The position numbers were made by a program, and so were the translations under genes. From Lachnospiraceae bacterium (GTDB taxonomy: Bacteria > Bacillota > Clostridia > Lachnospirales > Lachnospiraceae): 64,000 nt of DNA. The DNA lies in NCBI GenBank assembly GCA_015056945.1, contig SVFH01000005.1, positions 1 through 64,000 on the forward strand, written 5' to 3'. The notes beneath the pieces were generated by a model. It ran no database searches, had not been told where the DNA came from, and was given only the letters and a program-made list of their open reading frames with translations. Shown in pieces: positions 16,804 through 25,656 of this stretch (position 1 is its first letter; every line of letters starts with the position of its first letter).

Positions 16804-17632
16804 AATTTTGAACCTCCTCAATAATATTATTTGGGGTTGATGCCCCGGCTGTAATTCCCACCAGTTCAACAGATTTAGGTAATTCTAAATGCAAGTCCGC
16901 CAGTGTCTGAATAAAATAGGTATTCTCACATTCTTTCAAGCAGATTTCATACAACTTCCGAGTATTAGAACTATGAGCTCCCCCTACGACAATCATAACA
17001 TCAGCTTCAGCCGCAATTATTGCCGCTTCATCCTGACGTTCCTGTGTCGCATTGCAAATAGTATTCGCAACATTAACATCATAACAATTTTTTTGGAAAA
17101 TTTCAACTAATTCTTGAAAATTCTTGTAGTTAAAAGTCGTTTGTGAGACAATACTTACCTTTTTTGCCTCTGAAAAGACCATTTTTTCAGCTTGTTCACG
17201 TGTTTCGACAACAATTGCAGGTGTTTCGGACCATCCACGGATTCCTTCTACTTCAGGGTGTCCTTCATTACCGATGATAATAATCTGGCGCCCCTCCTTG
17301 CTTTCCTTTTCGACAATTTTATGAATCCGTTTCACAAACGGACATGTAGCATCCACATACTCCACCCCGTTTTGTTCCAAGATTCCGCAAATATACTTCG
17401 GTACACCATGAGAACGAATTATCACCACACCATCTTTTAATTCTCGTAATTCTTCCTCCGAATTGATCACTTCAACGCCTTTATTCTGTAAATCTTTCAC
17501 CACTTCTTCGTTATGAATAATCGGTCCGTACGTATATATTTTTTTACCGGTTTCAATCTGTTCATATACCGTTTCAACCGCCCTTTTCACGCCAAAACAA
17601 AATCCAGCCGTTTTAGCCAGTTTAACATTCAT
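16784..17632 (-). CDS. ispH: 4-hydroxy-3-methylbut-2-enyl diphosphate reductase IspH
   Basis: IspH catalyses the last step of the MEP isoprenoid pathway, reducing HMBPP to IPP and DMAPP with a [4Fe-4S] cluster. The three cluster cysteines are in GFCFGVKRA (Cys12), DATCPFVKRIH (about 96) and NTICNATQERQ (about 193), and the substrate-binding AHSSNTRKLYEIC is present. The length of 282 aa is standard. The gene lies between cmk and rpsA, the usual clostridial order. Reducing power probably comes from ferredoxin or flavodoxin. Confidence 0.96.
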   Translation of the reverse strand: MNVKLAKTAGFCFGVKRAVETVYEQIETGKKIYTYGPIIHNEEVVKDLQNKGVEVINSEEELRELKDGVVIIRSHGVPKYICGILEQNGVEYVDATCPFVKRIHKIVEKESKEGRQIIIIGNEGHPEVEGIRGWSETPAIVVETREQAEKMVFSEAKKVSIVSQTTFNYKNFQELVEIFQKNCYDVNVANTICNATQERQDEAAIIAAEADVMIVVGGAHSSNTRKLYEICLKECENTYFIQTLADLHLELPKSVELVGITAGASTPNNIIEEVQNYVRINF

Positions 17633-17671
17633 ATTTATTTTACACGTACCGCCAAACGATACGTTCCTTTC

Positions 17672-18343
17672 TTACTTCTCTATTTTAGATTTGATAATTT
17701 GAATCATGCGTTCTTTCACTTCTTCGACAGAAAGTTCTGAAGAGTCAAGTAAAACAGCATCTTTCGCCTGACGAAGCGGTGCGATTTCACGATTCATGTC
17801 ACGTTCATCACGGATGGCGATTTCTTTCTTGATTTCTTCATAATCACATTCCATTCCCTTGGCAACCAGTTCGTCATATCTTCTTTTCGCACGCACTTCA
17901 ATGCTTGCCGTCAGATATATTTTGGCCTGAGCATTCGGTAAAATATTAGTACCGATATCACGCCCATCCATAATTACATCATTCTTTTCCGCAAGTTCTC
18001 TCTGAAGTCCCAAAAGCCGCTTACGAACATCCTGATTGGTTGAGCTTGAAGAAGCCATACTTCCTACTTCTTCGGTTCTGATAAACCCGTTTACATCTTC
18101 TCCGTTTAAGAATACAACCTGCTTACCGTCAACATATTCTATGGTCACATCTGCTTCCTTACATTTTTCGGAAATCAACTCATTTTCTTCTGCTTTCACA
18201 CCATTACGAATCAAGTAAAGTGCAATTGCACGATACATAGCACCCGTATCCACATAAATATATCCTAACTCCTTCGCAACCTCTTTTGCAATGGTGCTTT
18301 TCCCTGCTCCTGCAGGGCCGTCAATCGCAACATTCATACCCAT
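17672..18343 (-). CDS. cmk: Cytidylate kinase
   Basis: Cmk phosphorylates CMP and dCMP to the diphosphates. The P-loop DGPAGAGKST lies at residues 9-18, followed by YVDTGAMYRAIAL, and the CMP-specific insert with MDGRDIGT (about 120-127) and the lid RRYDEL are present. Length 223 aa is normal. GGAGG lies nine bases before ATG 18343. It heads the cmk-ispH-rpsA-cheR run, 39 bp ahead of ispH. Confidence 0.96.
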   Translation of the reverse strand: MGMNVAIDGPAGAGKSTIAKEVAKELGYIYVDTGAMYRAIALYLIRNGVKAEENELISEKCKEADVTIEYVDGKQVVFLNGEDVNGFIRTEEVGSMASSSSTNQDVRKRLLGLQRELAEKNDVIMDGRDIGTNILPNAQAKIYLTASIEVRAKRRYDELVAKGMECDYEEIKKEIAIRDERDMNREIAPLRQAKDAVLLDSSELSVEEVKERMIQIIKSKIEK

Positions 18344-18359
18344 TTTTCACTTCCTCCTA

Positions 18360-19664
18360 TTATTCTTTTTCTTCCTCTGCCGCACTTTCTCCGGCAAGAT
18401 GTCCTGTTGACCATGCAATCTGTAAATTAAAACCTCCTGTATGAGCATCCACATCCAACAACTCTCCGGCACAATATAATTTTTTCACCATGCGCGATTC
18501 CATCGTAGACGGATTTATTTCTTTCACGGAAATTCCGCCGCTTGTTATTATCGCTTCTTTAAAATCGCGTGTTCCTGTAATGGTCAGCGTCAGATTTTTG
18601 GTGATATTCACTAGTTCTTCTCTTTGCTCCCTCGTAACAGAATGCGCTGCAGCAGAACCATCAATCCCCGCAATATCAAGTATTGTTTCAGCAAGTCTTA
18701 TGGGATAAACGCCCGGCAATATATTCTTAAGCTGTTTATTCCTTGCATCTTCGAACTCCCGCAATAATCTTTTATCAAACTGTCCTTCCTCTAAAGCAGG
18801 TTTCAAGTCGATTGAAACAATACACTCCTTTGCACCAGGATGTTTGGCCAGTTCGGAACTTGCAGTCAGAATAAGCGGTCCGCTCACTCCGAAATGAGTA
18901 AAAAGCATCTCTCCCTGTCCCGAATAAACTTTTTTTCCGTCAACAAAAAGTGTGGCGGCAACATTTTTCAGGGAAAGTCCCTGTAATGCATGCGCCCAGG
19001 TTTCTTTTGTTTCTAAAGGTACAAGGGCAGGTTTTGGTTGAATTATTTGCATCCCGAATTCTTTGACAAAACGGTATCCGTCACCCGTAGACCCCGTAGA
19101 AGGATAAGATAATCCTCCCGTCGCAAGAATAACCGCATCATAAAAATATTTCTTTCCGTCGGCACAAACAAGTCCTTTTACCTGATAGCGGTATGATTTC
19201 TTTTTGGCTTTTTTACCATTTCCATCCTCTCTATCAGGCTCTTCTAAGGCTTCTGCAATCAAGCGCTTTACCGTAGTTTTATATCTGATTTCACATCCTA
19301 AACGTTCCAATTTCTTCGAAAGTGCTTTGATAATATCAGACGAATGGTCTGAAACAGGGAACACACGGTTTCCGCGTTCAACTTTAAGCGGACATCCTTC
19401 GTCCTGAAAGAGTTTCTGAACTGCCCATGTATCAAAAGAATAATATGCACTGTACATAAATTTCTCATTACCTGTCAAATGAGAAAAGAAAGTTTCCGCA
19501 TCACAATCATTTGTTACGTTGCACCGGCCTTTACCGGTAATATATATTTTCTTTCCCAGTTTTTCATTTTTTTCAAATAATGTGACTTTAGCGCCAAGCT
19601 CCAAAGCGCGAATCGCAGCAATCATTCCCGCTGCTCCGCCACCGACAACTGCTATCTTTTTCAT
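18360..19664 (-). CDS. BaiN/HI0933-family NAD(P)/FAD-dependent oxidoreductase
   Basis: This flavoprotein has an N-terminal FAD-binding Rossmann motif (VVGGGAAGMIAAI) and the family signature GKKIYITGKGRCNVTN (about 41-56). Further family motifs are ATGGLSYPSTGSTGDGY and, at the end, GGFNLQIAWSTG. In bile-acid-transforming Clostridia a member is BaiN, but the family is present in most bacteria and the general substrate is not known; no other bai gene is near, so bile-acid activity should not be assumed. A Lys-rich insert occurs near residue 155 (GNGKKAKKKSYR). Confidence 0.88.
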   Translation of the reverse strand: MKKIAVVGGGAAGMIAAIRALELGAKVTLFEKNEKLGKKIYITGKGRCNVTNDCDAETFFSHLTGNEKFMYSAYYSFDTWAVQKLFQDEGCPLKVERGNRVFPVSDHSSDIIKALSKKLERLGCEIRYKTTVKRLIAEALEEPDREDGNGKKAKKKSYRYQVKGLVCADGKKYFYDAVILATGGLSYPSTGSTGDGYRFVKEFGMQIIQPKPALVPLETKETWAHALQGLSLKNVAATLFVDGKKVYSGQGEMLFTHFGVSGPLILTASSELAKHPGAKECIVSIDLKPALEEGQFDKRLLREFEDARNKQLKNILPGVYPIRLAETILDIAGIDGSAAAHSVTREQREELVNITKNLTLTITGTRDFKEAIITSGGISVKEINPSTMESRMVKKLYCAGELLDVDAHTGGFNLQIAWSTGHLAGESAAEEEKE

Positions 19665-19689
19665 AAGTGATTCCTAATCTGTTATTATT

Positions 19690-20562
19690 TTATACATTTC
19701 CCGGGTTAATTTCATCTGTCTGATAAATCTGATAATTTGACCATGTCTCCTGCAAAATCCGTAAGTGTTCGCAAACTGCATCAGGAACTTCTCTGCTGAC
19801 AGCCAGAACCAACGCATTCATCAGGCTTAGAGGTGCAACCATGGAATCCAGAATTCCAACACGGGCACACGGCGCATAGAGATTACAGGAAGAATACATT
19901 TTCAAAGGAGAATGTTCATTATCCGTGATACCAATAATCGTTGCACATCTGTCATTGGCAAATTCAAGCGCCTTAATGGTACGCATGGAATATCCCGGAA
20001 AACTGATTCCGATTGCAACATCTTCTTTGCCGATACGTATCATCTGTTCAAAAATTTCTGTTGCATTCGTTGAACACACCAGATGAACATTCGGTCGTAT
20101 CATCTGCAGATAAAAGTATAAAAACCGTGCTAACGGTTCACTATTACGAAGTCCGACAATATAAATATTCTCAGCTTCTATAATCGACGAAACTGCAGAT
20201 TGAAAAGAATCCGCGTTCAACCCTTTCATGGTTTCATGGACGCTGTAAATATCTGCTTCGAGCACTTCCCTTACCAATGGCGATTCACATTCTGCTTCTT
20301 CTTCCTCCGCAGCATATATCCCCATATTCGCATGCACATATCCTTTTAACTCATTATGAAATTCAATAAATCCATCATATCCGATTGCAGTCGCAAAACG
20401 AACCACTGTCGATTCACTCACCCCAACAGCTTGTGCAATCTGGGCTGCATTCATAAAAACAGCCTTATCCGTATGTGCCTCAAAAAAAGCCGCAACCGCT
20501 TTGTGGCCTTTGCTTCTTCTTCCTGATGTATCAAGAATTCTGTCCATTACCGTCAATTTCAT
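19690..20562 (-). CDS. MurR/RpiR-family transcriptional regulator
   Basis: This is a regulator with an N-terminal helix-turn-helix (QIAQAVGVSESTVVRFATAIG, about 42-62) and a C-terminal SIS domain that binds a phosphosugar (IYIVGLRNSEPLARF and later). RpiR proteins control sugar-phosphate or amino-sugar use. No sugar gene is adjacent, so the target is not apparent. At 290 aa the length is typical. It follows the flavoprotein gene in the same direction and may be cotranscribed or independent. Confidence 0.9.
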   Translation of the reverse strand: MKLTVMDRILDTSGRRSKGHKAVAAFFEAHTDKAVFMNAAQIAQAVGVSESTVVRFATAIGYDGFIEFHNELKGYVHANMGIYAAEEEEAECESPLVREVLEADIYSVHETMKGLNADSFQSAVSSIIEAENIYIVGLRNSEPLARFLYFYLQMIRPNVHLVCSTNATEIFEQMIRIGKEDVAIGISFPGYSMRTIKALEFANDRCATIIGITDNEHSPLKMYSSCNLYAPCARVGILDSMVAPLSLMNALVLAVSREVPDAVCEHLRILQETWSNYQIYQTDEINPGNV

Positions 20563-20621
20563 TTTCTAACCTCTGCCTGTTTCATCTAAATTTCTGCAAT
20601 ATAATCTTCCAGCGTGTCCTT

Positions 20622-22301
20622 TTAGGAAGAATAATATTGCTCTAATCTCATCCTGCTTTTTTCAAAAATTGGTTCTAACTGCGGGTCAAAATGACTGCCC
20701 ATAGAGTCTTTCATTACCTGATATGCCTTTTCAAAACTCATTGCTTCCTTATAGCAACGCTTGCTAACCAGTGCATCATATACATCCGCAATTGCCATAA
20801 TTCTAGCTTCCAGAGGAATCTCTTCCCCTTTCAATTTCTCCGGATATCCTGTCCCGTTCCATTTTTCATGATGGTAACATGCTATATTTTTGGCTACCTT
20901 AACAAATTCAGGCTCCTCAACATTTGTCAAAATTTTTTCTACCAATTCAGCACTTTTTACCGCATGCGTCTGCATAATTGCGAACTCTTCCTCCGTAAGT
21001 CGCCCGGGTTTACGGAGTATACTGTCATCAATTGCTATTTTCCCCAAATCATGCATGGGCGCAGACTTAATAATTGCCTGACAGAAAGATTCCTCTAAGT
21101 CAAATGACTCATCTTCCCTCATGACATCCAATAAAATTTTAATCACATGGCTGGTTCTCTTAATATGGCCGCCGGTGTTTCCGTCTCTGTTTTCGATGAT
21201 ATCTGCCATACTAACAAGTAACTTAGCCTGCATTTTCCTGATATGGGCTGTTTTCTCATCAATCTCACTGACCAGTTCATCATTATATTTTGCCAAAAGC
21301 TTAGTATACTTATAACGATCGGTTGCATTCTTGATTTCAAACAAATACCCAACATCTTTATCCGCATACCAAATCCGCTTAATATGACCTTCATAATGCT
21401 CTTCCCCTTGGTCAAGCTCAAATAAAGTATCTCCGTCCGACTCAAACTCATCCAATTCTTTTTGTAAAATATCCAGTTCAGGTCGTTTCACAATCGGGCT
21501 GTCTACTCGGCAGAAAAAAAGCTCCGGAAAAATCTTCATTGCAAGTGCATTGGCCCCAAGATAATTTCTTCTCTTATCGAACATAATGTATCCGTAGATA
21601 TCTTTTTTGCCCAAAGAACTGATAATATTATCTTCGAGGCTGTATAGTGTAACACGACGCCTCAAATATAGAAGAACCAATCCGTCAATCACATAAATTA
21701 TGGGAAAAACCTCAATATGGAACCTATTGTTTCTTAAACAAATAAAGATCGCAATGTTGATCAATTCAAACACGGTCAGGATAACTATATTTTTATAGGA
21801 AATCTGCTTTTTTTTCTTATAAGTGTACCCCAAAATCACTAATCCGGCAAAAAGATATCCATAAAGAAGTAATTCAAAAAATATCCGTGCAAAGCCATAC
21901 TCAGTAATCAAAACCGTTGCACCTTTTATCAAAACCACGTAAGAACTCTTATAATAAAAGTTAAAAATACCAATGCTTAAAGTCAATATATATACAAAAA
22001 AACTATATACAATCAAAAAAGATCTTAGATACTTATTGATGCGAATATTACAAGTTTTAAAAATCAGAAATAACATAACAGGAGGGATAAAACAGCCTCC
22101 GAGATATGTTATTTTCTTCGCCAAAAACGCTTCCTGCAACGTATCCGATATTGAAAGGAGAAAATAACCGGCATTGCTTATTGACATAAGCATCAAAATA
22201 ACCAGGATATAGTAATTAACTTTCTTATCCTGAAATCTAATCAGAAACAATGCCATAATGATACCCATCGCTATCATCGTAAAAGCGTAAAATATTGTCA
22301 T
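20622..22301 (-). CDS. Membrane HD-GYP domain protein (cyclic-di-GMP phosphodiesterase family)
   Basis: The predicted product is a membrane sensor that hydrolyses cyclic di-GMP. About seven N-terminal helices fill residues 1-215, resembling the 7TM sensor module of some histidine kinases. A PAS-like region (about 225-330) and a short coiled segment follow. The HD-GYP domain has APMHDLGKIAIDD (metal-binding His-Asp), KPGRLTEEEF, YHHEKWNGTGYP (the GYP motif) and IADVYDALVS. All catalytic-type residues are visible, so activity is likely. Ligand unknown; the protein is 559 aa. It is monocistronic, with a strong hairpin and a repeat copy upstream. Confidence 0.9.
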   Translation of the reverse strand: MTIFYAFTMIAMGIIMALFLIRFQDKKVNYYILVILMLMSISNAGYFLLSISDTLQEAFLAKKITYLGGCFIPPVMLFLIFKTCNIRINKYLRSFLIVYSFFVYILTLSIGIFNFYYKSSYVVLIKGATVLITEYGFARIFFELLLYGYLFAGLVILGYTYKKKKQISYKNIVILTVFELINIAIFICLRNNRFHIEVFPIIYVIDGLVLLYLRRRVTLYSLEDNIISSLGKKDIYGYIMFDKRRNYLGANALAMKIFPELFFCRVDSPIVKRPELDILQKELDEFESDGDTLFELDQGEEHYEGHIKRIWYADKDVGYLFEIKNATDRYKYTKLLAKYNDELVSEIDEKTAHIRKMQAKLLVSMADIIENRDGNTGGHIKRTSHVIKILLDVMREDESFDLEESFCQAIIKSAPMHDLGKIAIDDSILRKPGRLTEEEFAIMQTHAVKSAELVEKILTNVEEPEFVKVAKNIACYHHEKWNGTGYPEKLKGEEIPLEARIMAIADVYDALVSKRCYKEAMSFEKAYQVMKDSMGSHFDPQLEPIFEKSRMRLEQYYSS

Positions 22302-22389
22302 CCGCCATCATCCTCTCTGCCCTTTTTCATATTGTATCGTATTTTCTCTAACATTAAAAGACATATTTTCTAACAAATCAAAGAATGCG

Positions 22390-22424
22390 AAGTTCGCGGC
22401 AACTGTCATCCTTGCCGCGAACTT
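22390..22424. other. Strong isolated hairpin in the HD-GYP upstream region
   Basis: AAGTTCGCGGCAA (22390-22402) pairs perfectly over 13 bp with TTGCCGCGAACTT (22412-22424), loop nine bases. It is GC-rich against an AT-rich background and has no clear T-run on either strand. It lies 88 bp before the HD-GYP start and 17 bp from repeat copy 2; it may be a weak terminator, an RNA leader element or part of the same mobile unit. Confidence 0.6.
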
Positions 22425-22440
22425 TCCCATATAAGAACAA

Positions 22441-22560
22441 AGAGTCCGCAAGCGGACTCTCGCGTCTGGCACGGTTGCGTCAGCTTCATCTTCCTTGCGC
22501 GCGAGTGTCCATCCTTAGCGGAGCTTTTTTTATTGCATAGGAATTTCCTATGCAATAAAA
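22441..22560. repeat. Composite palindromic repeat, copy 2 (full length)
   Basis: Same architecture as copy 1: AGAGTCCGC-AA-GCGGACTCT at 22441-22460, the CTTCCTTGCGCGCG and CCTTAGCGGAGC interior, and the 27-base palindrome around GCATAGGAA-T-TTCCTATGC at 22531-22557. Differences from copy 1 are scattered single bases and a short divergent stretch near 22478-22488. The right end runs into the terminator of the Na+-pump operon. Confidence 0.9.
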
Positions 22561-22595
22561 AACCTGCCACATATGCATTCATACATGACAGGTTT
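22553..22595 (-). terminator. Terminator of the Na+-pump operon
   Basis: On the minus strand AAACCTGTCATGTATG (22595-22580) pairs through 16 positions, including G-U pairs, with the arm at 22575-22560 around a four-base loop. TTTTTTATTG follows, whose T residues belong to repeat copy 2. Confidence 0.88.
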
Positions 22596-22605
22596 CTTTT
22601 AAATA

Positions 22606-24033
22606 TTATACAGGATATGCTCCGTTCTTTGTATCTGCTGATGCAAGATCAACTTTCTCCTGCTGTGCAAGACGATACTTGAAGAAGTCTGTAGCAACCT
22701 GCGGGAAGAGTGCGTAGGATAATACGTCCTCATCCTGCTGCTTCCATTCTTTCATTTCAGCTTCAATCTTCTCTAATTCATTCGGAATCAAATCAGCCGG
22801 ACGGCAAGTAATAATCTTTTCGCCCTTAATAACCTGATCCTGAATCTCTTTGTTAAACGGCTTAACGGTCTGGCCGTATTCACCGCGAAGAACTGCCTTT
22901 GTTTCTTTGGTAGCCATCTTATATCTCTCACCCATAAGAACGTTAAATACAGCCTGTGTACCAACGATCTGAGAAGAAGGAGTTACAAGAGGAGGCTCAC
23001 CTAAGTCTTTACGTACTTCAGGAATTTCCTTCAATACGTCATAATATCTGTCTTCTGCGTTCTGCTCTTTCAACTGGCTAACCATGTTAGATAACATACC
23101 GCCGGGTACCTGATAAAGAAGAGTCTTAATATCAACACCCATAACCTTCGGATTAAGAAGTCCGTTTGCAAGACACTCATCTCTGAACGGTCTGAAGTAA
23201 TCAGCGATTTCTGCAAGAAGGTTCTGATCAAATCCTGTATCATAAGGAGTTCCTTTAAAGGTTTCAACCATAACTTCTGTTGCAGGCTGTGATGTACCCA
23301 TAGCAAAAGGTGACATTGCAGTATCAATTACGTCAACACCTGCTTCAACAGCCTTTAAGTATGTCATACTTGCAACACCAGAAGTGTAATGTGTATGTAA
23401 CTGAATCGGTAACTTTGTAGCAGACTTCATAGCTTTGATAAGCTCTTCTGCTTTATACGGCACCAAAAGACCAGCCATATCTTTAATACAGATAGAATCT
23501 GCGCCCATTTCTTCAATATCTTTTGCCATCTTCATCCAGTAATCCATTGTATATGCATCACCTAATGTATAAGAAAGTGCAATCTGCGCATGACCGCGAC
23601 CTTCCTGCTGTTTTGCCTTATTTGTAGCATCAACAGCCGCCTGAAGGTTTCTTAAGTCATTTAAACAGTCAAAAATTCTGATAATATCAATACCGTTTGC
23701 AATAGATTTCTGTACGAACTGATCTACCACGTCATCTGCATAGTGACGATATCCAAGAATATTCTGACCTCTGAACAACATCTGAAGTTTTGTGTTTTTA
23801 AAGCCATCTCTTAATTTACGAAGTCTCTCCCACGGATCTTCTTTCAAGAAACGAAGGGAAGCATCGAATGTTGCACCACCCCAGCACTCAACGGAATGAT
23901 ATCCAACCTGATCCATCTTCTCTACGATGGGAAGCATAAGATCGGTCGGCATTCTGGTTGCAATAAGGGACTGATGTGCATCACGTAAAATTGTTTCCGT
24001 AATACCAATCGGTTTTTTCACCATATTATCCAT
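22606..24033 (-). CDS. Biotin-dependent carboxyltransferase, OadA / pyruvate carboxylase subunit B type
   Basis: This is the DRE-TIM-like carboxyltransferase subunit that moves CO2 between oxaloacetate/pyruvate and biotin. Recognisable motifs are TILRDAHQSL (about 14-23), WGGATFDASLRFL, CIKDMAGLL and LHTHYTSGVA (metal-binding His pair). At 475 aa it has the catalytic and conserved C-terminal domains but no biotinyl domain; the biotin carrier is a separate gene in the operon, as with the transcarboxylase 5S subunit. GGAGG lies eight bases before the ATG. It is the last gene of a five-gene operon and ends at a strong terminator. Confidence 0.88.
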   Translation of the reverse strand: MDNMVKKPIGITETILRDAHQSLIATRMPTDLMLPIVEKMDQVGYHSVECWGGATFDASLRFLKEDPWERLRKLRDGFKNTKLQMLFRGQNILGYRHYADDVVDQFVQKSIANGIDIIRIFDCLNDLRNLQAAVDATNKAKQQEGRGHAQIALSYTLGDAYTMDYWMKMAKDIEEMGADSICIKDMAGLLVPYKAEELIKAMKSATKLPIQLHTHYTSGVASMTYLKAVEAGVDVIDTAMSPFAMGTSQPATEVMVETFKGTPYDTGFDQNLLAEIADYFRPFRDECLANGLLNPKVMGVDIKTLLYQVPGGMLSNMVSQLKEQNAEDRYYDVLKEIPEVRKDLGEPPLVTPSSQIVGTQAVFNVLMGERYKMATKETKAVLRGEYGQTVKPFNKEIQDQVIKGEKIITCRPADLIPNELEKIEAEMKEWKQQDEDVLSYALFPQVATDFFKYRLAQQEKVDLASADTKNGAYPV

Positions 24034-24062
24034 TATTTATTCCTCCATTATCATCTTAAATC

Positions 24063-25229
24063 TTACATTACACCGAAGATAGCCATGAAAGTACCGGCTG
24101 CTACTGCAGTACCGATAACACCTGCTACGTTCGGTCCCATTGCATGCATGAGGAGGAAGTTTGTAGGATCCTCTTCTGCACCTACCTTCTGGGATACACG
24201 GGCTGCCATAGGAACCGCAGATACCCCTGCCGAACCAATCAGCGGGTTAACCTTACCCTTTGTTGCCCAACACATTACTTTACCGAATACAACACCCGCA
24301 GCGGTACCGAATGCAAACGCAACAAGACCAAGGATAACGATACAAATCGTATCAAATTTCAAGAATGCTTCCGCGCTTGTGGTAGCACCAACGGATGTAC
24401 CGAGTAAAATAACTACGATATACATCAATGCATTGGAAGCCGTTTCTGTCAACTGACGTACAACGCCGGATTCACGGAATAAGTTACCAAGCATCAACAT
24501 ACCAACCAAGGGAGCTGTTGTAGGAAGGATCATACATACCACGATTGTTACAACAATCGGGAAGAGAATCTTCTCTAATTTGGATACAGGACGAAGCTGT
24601 CCCATTTTGATTGCTCTTTCTTTCTTGGTTGTAAGTAATTTCATAATAGGCGGCTGGATAATGGGAACCAGAGACATATAAGAATATGCCGCAACCGCAA
24701 TAGGTCCGAGCAACGCTGTCTGTCCAAGCTTACCTGCAAGGAAGATAGAAGTCGGTCCGTCTGCACCACCGATAATGGAAATCGCTGCAGCAGCCTTATC
24801 ATTAAAGTCTACAAGACCGGTTTCGTTGAATGCCAACGCGCCGAAGTATGCCGCAAAAATACCAAACTGTGCCGCAGCACCAAGCAAAAAGCTCTTCGGG
24901 TTTGCAATGAGGGGACCGAAGTCTGTCATCGCACCTACACCCATAAAGATAAGGGACGGTAAAATTGCCCACTCATCTAATAAATAAAAGTAATAAAGTA
25001 ATCCGCCTGCATGTCCGTCCTCCCCAATCGGCGCCATAATATCCGGATAGATATTAACAAGCAACATACCGAATGCGATAGGAAGTAACAACAGAGGTTC
25101 ATATTCTTTCTTAATTGCGAGGAATAAGAACACACACGCAACCGCAATCATAACATAGTTTCCCCATGTCAAATTGAAAAATGCGGTCTGTTGAAGCAGG
25201 TTACTTAAGGTTGAAATTATATATTCCAT
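24063..25229 (-). CDS. Na+-transporting decarboxylase beta subunit (OadB/GcdB/MmdB)
   Basis: This integral membrane subunit decarboxylates carboxybiotin and exports Na+. The 388-aa sequence has about nine or ten helices and the family signatures GGADGPTSIF (about 154-163, with the functional Asp in the membrane) and, near the C-terminus, SAGVSAVPMAARVSQ and HAMGPNVAGVIG. Substrate specificity is set by the partnering carboxyltransferase and cannot be read from this subunit. It lies between the biotin carrier and the OadA-type gene. Confidence 0.93.
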   Translation of the reverse strand: MEYIISTLSNLLQQTAFFNLTWGNYVMIAVACVFLFLAIKKEYEPLLLLPIAFGMLLVNIYPDIMAPIGEDGHAGGLLYYFYLLDEWAILPSLIFMGVGAMTDFGPLIANPKSFLLGAAAQFGIFAAYFGALAFNETGLVDFNDKAAAAISIIGGADGPTSIFLAGKLGQTALLGPIAVAAYSYMSLVPIIQPPIMKLLTTKKERAIKMGQLRPVSKLEKILFPIVVTIVVCMILPTTAPLVGMLMLGNLFRESGVVRQLTETASNALMYIVVILLGTSVGATTSAEAFLKFDTICIVILGLVAFAFGTAAGVVFGKVMCWATKGKVNPLIGSAGVSAVPMAARVSQKVGAEEDPTNFLLMHAMGPNVAGVIGTAVAAGTFMAIFGVM

Positions 25230-25272
25230 TTCTAGAAACCTCCTGTTAATTTAGGTTAAACCCTGCTTTCTG

Positions 25273-25644
25273 TTAGTTTAAAGTAGCAAGTACTGCGCCT
25301 GCTTCAATTGCATCACCAACTGCAACGTCGATACTTGCAACGGTACCGTCTTCAGGTGCAACAACAGGAATTTCCATCTTCATCGCTTCAAGAATAACAA
25401 CTGCGTCACCTTTCTTTACAGCCTGACCAACTTTGGCTTCAATCTTAAAGATTTTACCGGCAGCACCGGCTTCTACTTTAATGCTTCCCGCACCGCCTGC
25501 AGCCTTAGGTGCTGCAGCAGGAGCTGCTGCGGGAGCTGCTTTCTTTACAACAGGAGCTGCAACAGGAGCTGCACCGCTTCCTGCACCTTCTTCCACAACT
25601 ACATCATATACGTTACCATTTACTGTAATAGTATAATTTTTCAT
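25273..25644 (-). CDS. Biotin carrier protein of the Na+ pump
   Basis: This small carrier (123 aa) swings carboxybiotin between the carboxyltransferase and the membrane subunit. An N-terminal beta segment (MKNYTITVNGNVYDV) leads into an Ala/Pro-rich flexible linker (about 25-50). The biotinyl domain follows with the target motif EAMKME, the Lys of AMKM being the biotinylated residue (about 90). This is the layout of GcdC/MmdC and the transcarboxylase 1.3S subunit. Confidence 0.95.
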   Translation of the reverse strand: MKNYTITVNGNVYDVVVEEGAGSGAAPVAAPVVKKAAPAAAPAAAPKAAGGAGSIKVEAGAAGKIFKIEAKVGQAVKKGDAVVILEAMKMEIPVVAPEDGTVASIDVAVGDAIEAGAVLATLN

Positions 25645-25656
25645 TTCTAAATCCTC

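Noticed and set aside
18360-19664. Bile-acid reductase (BaiN) role for the flavoprotein
   Set aside because: The family is near-universal in bacteria and no bile-acid gene is nearby; only the family name is justified.
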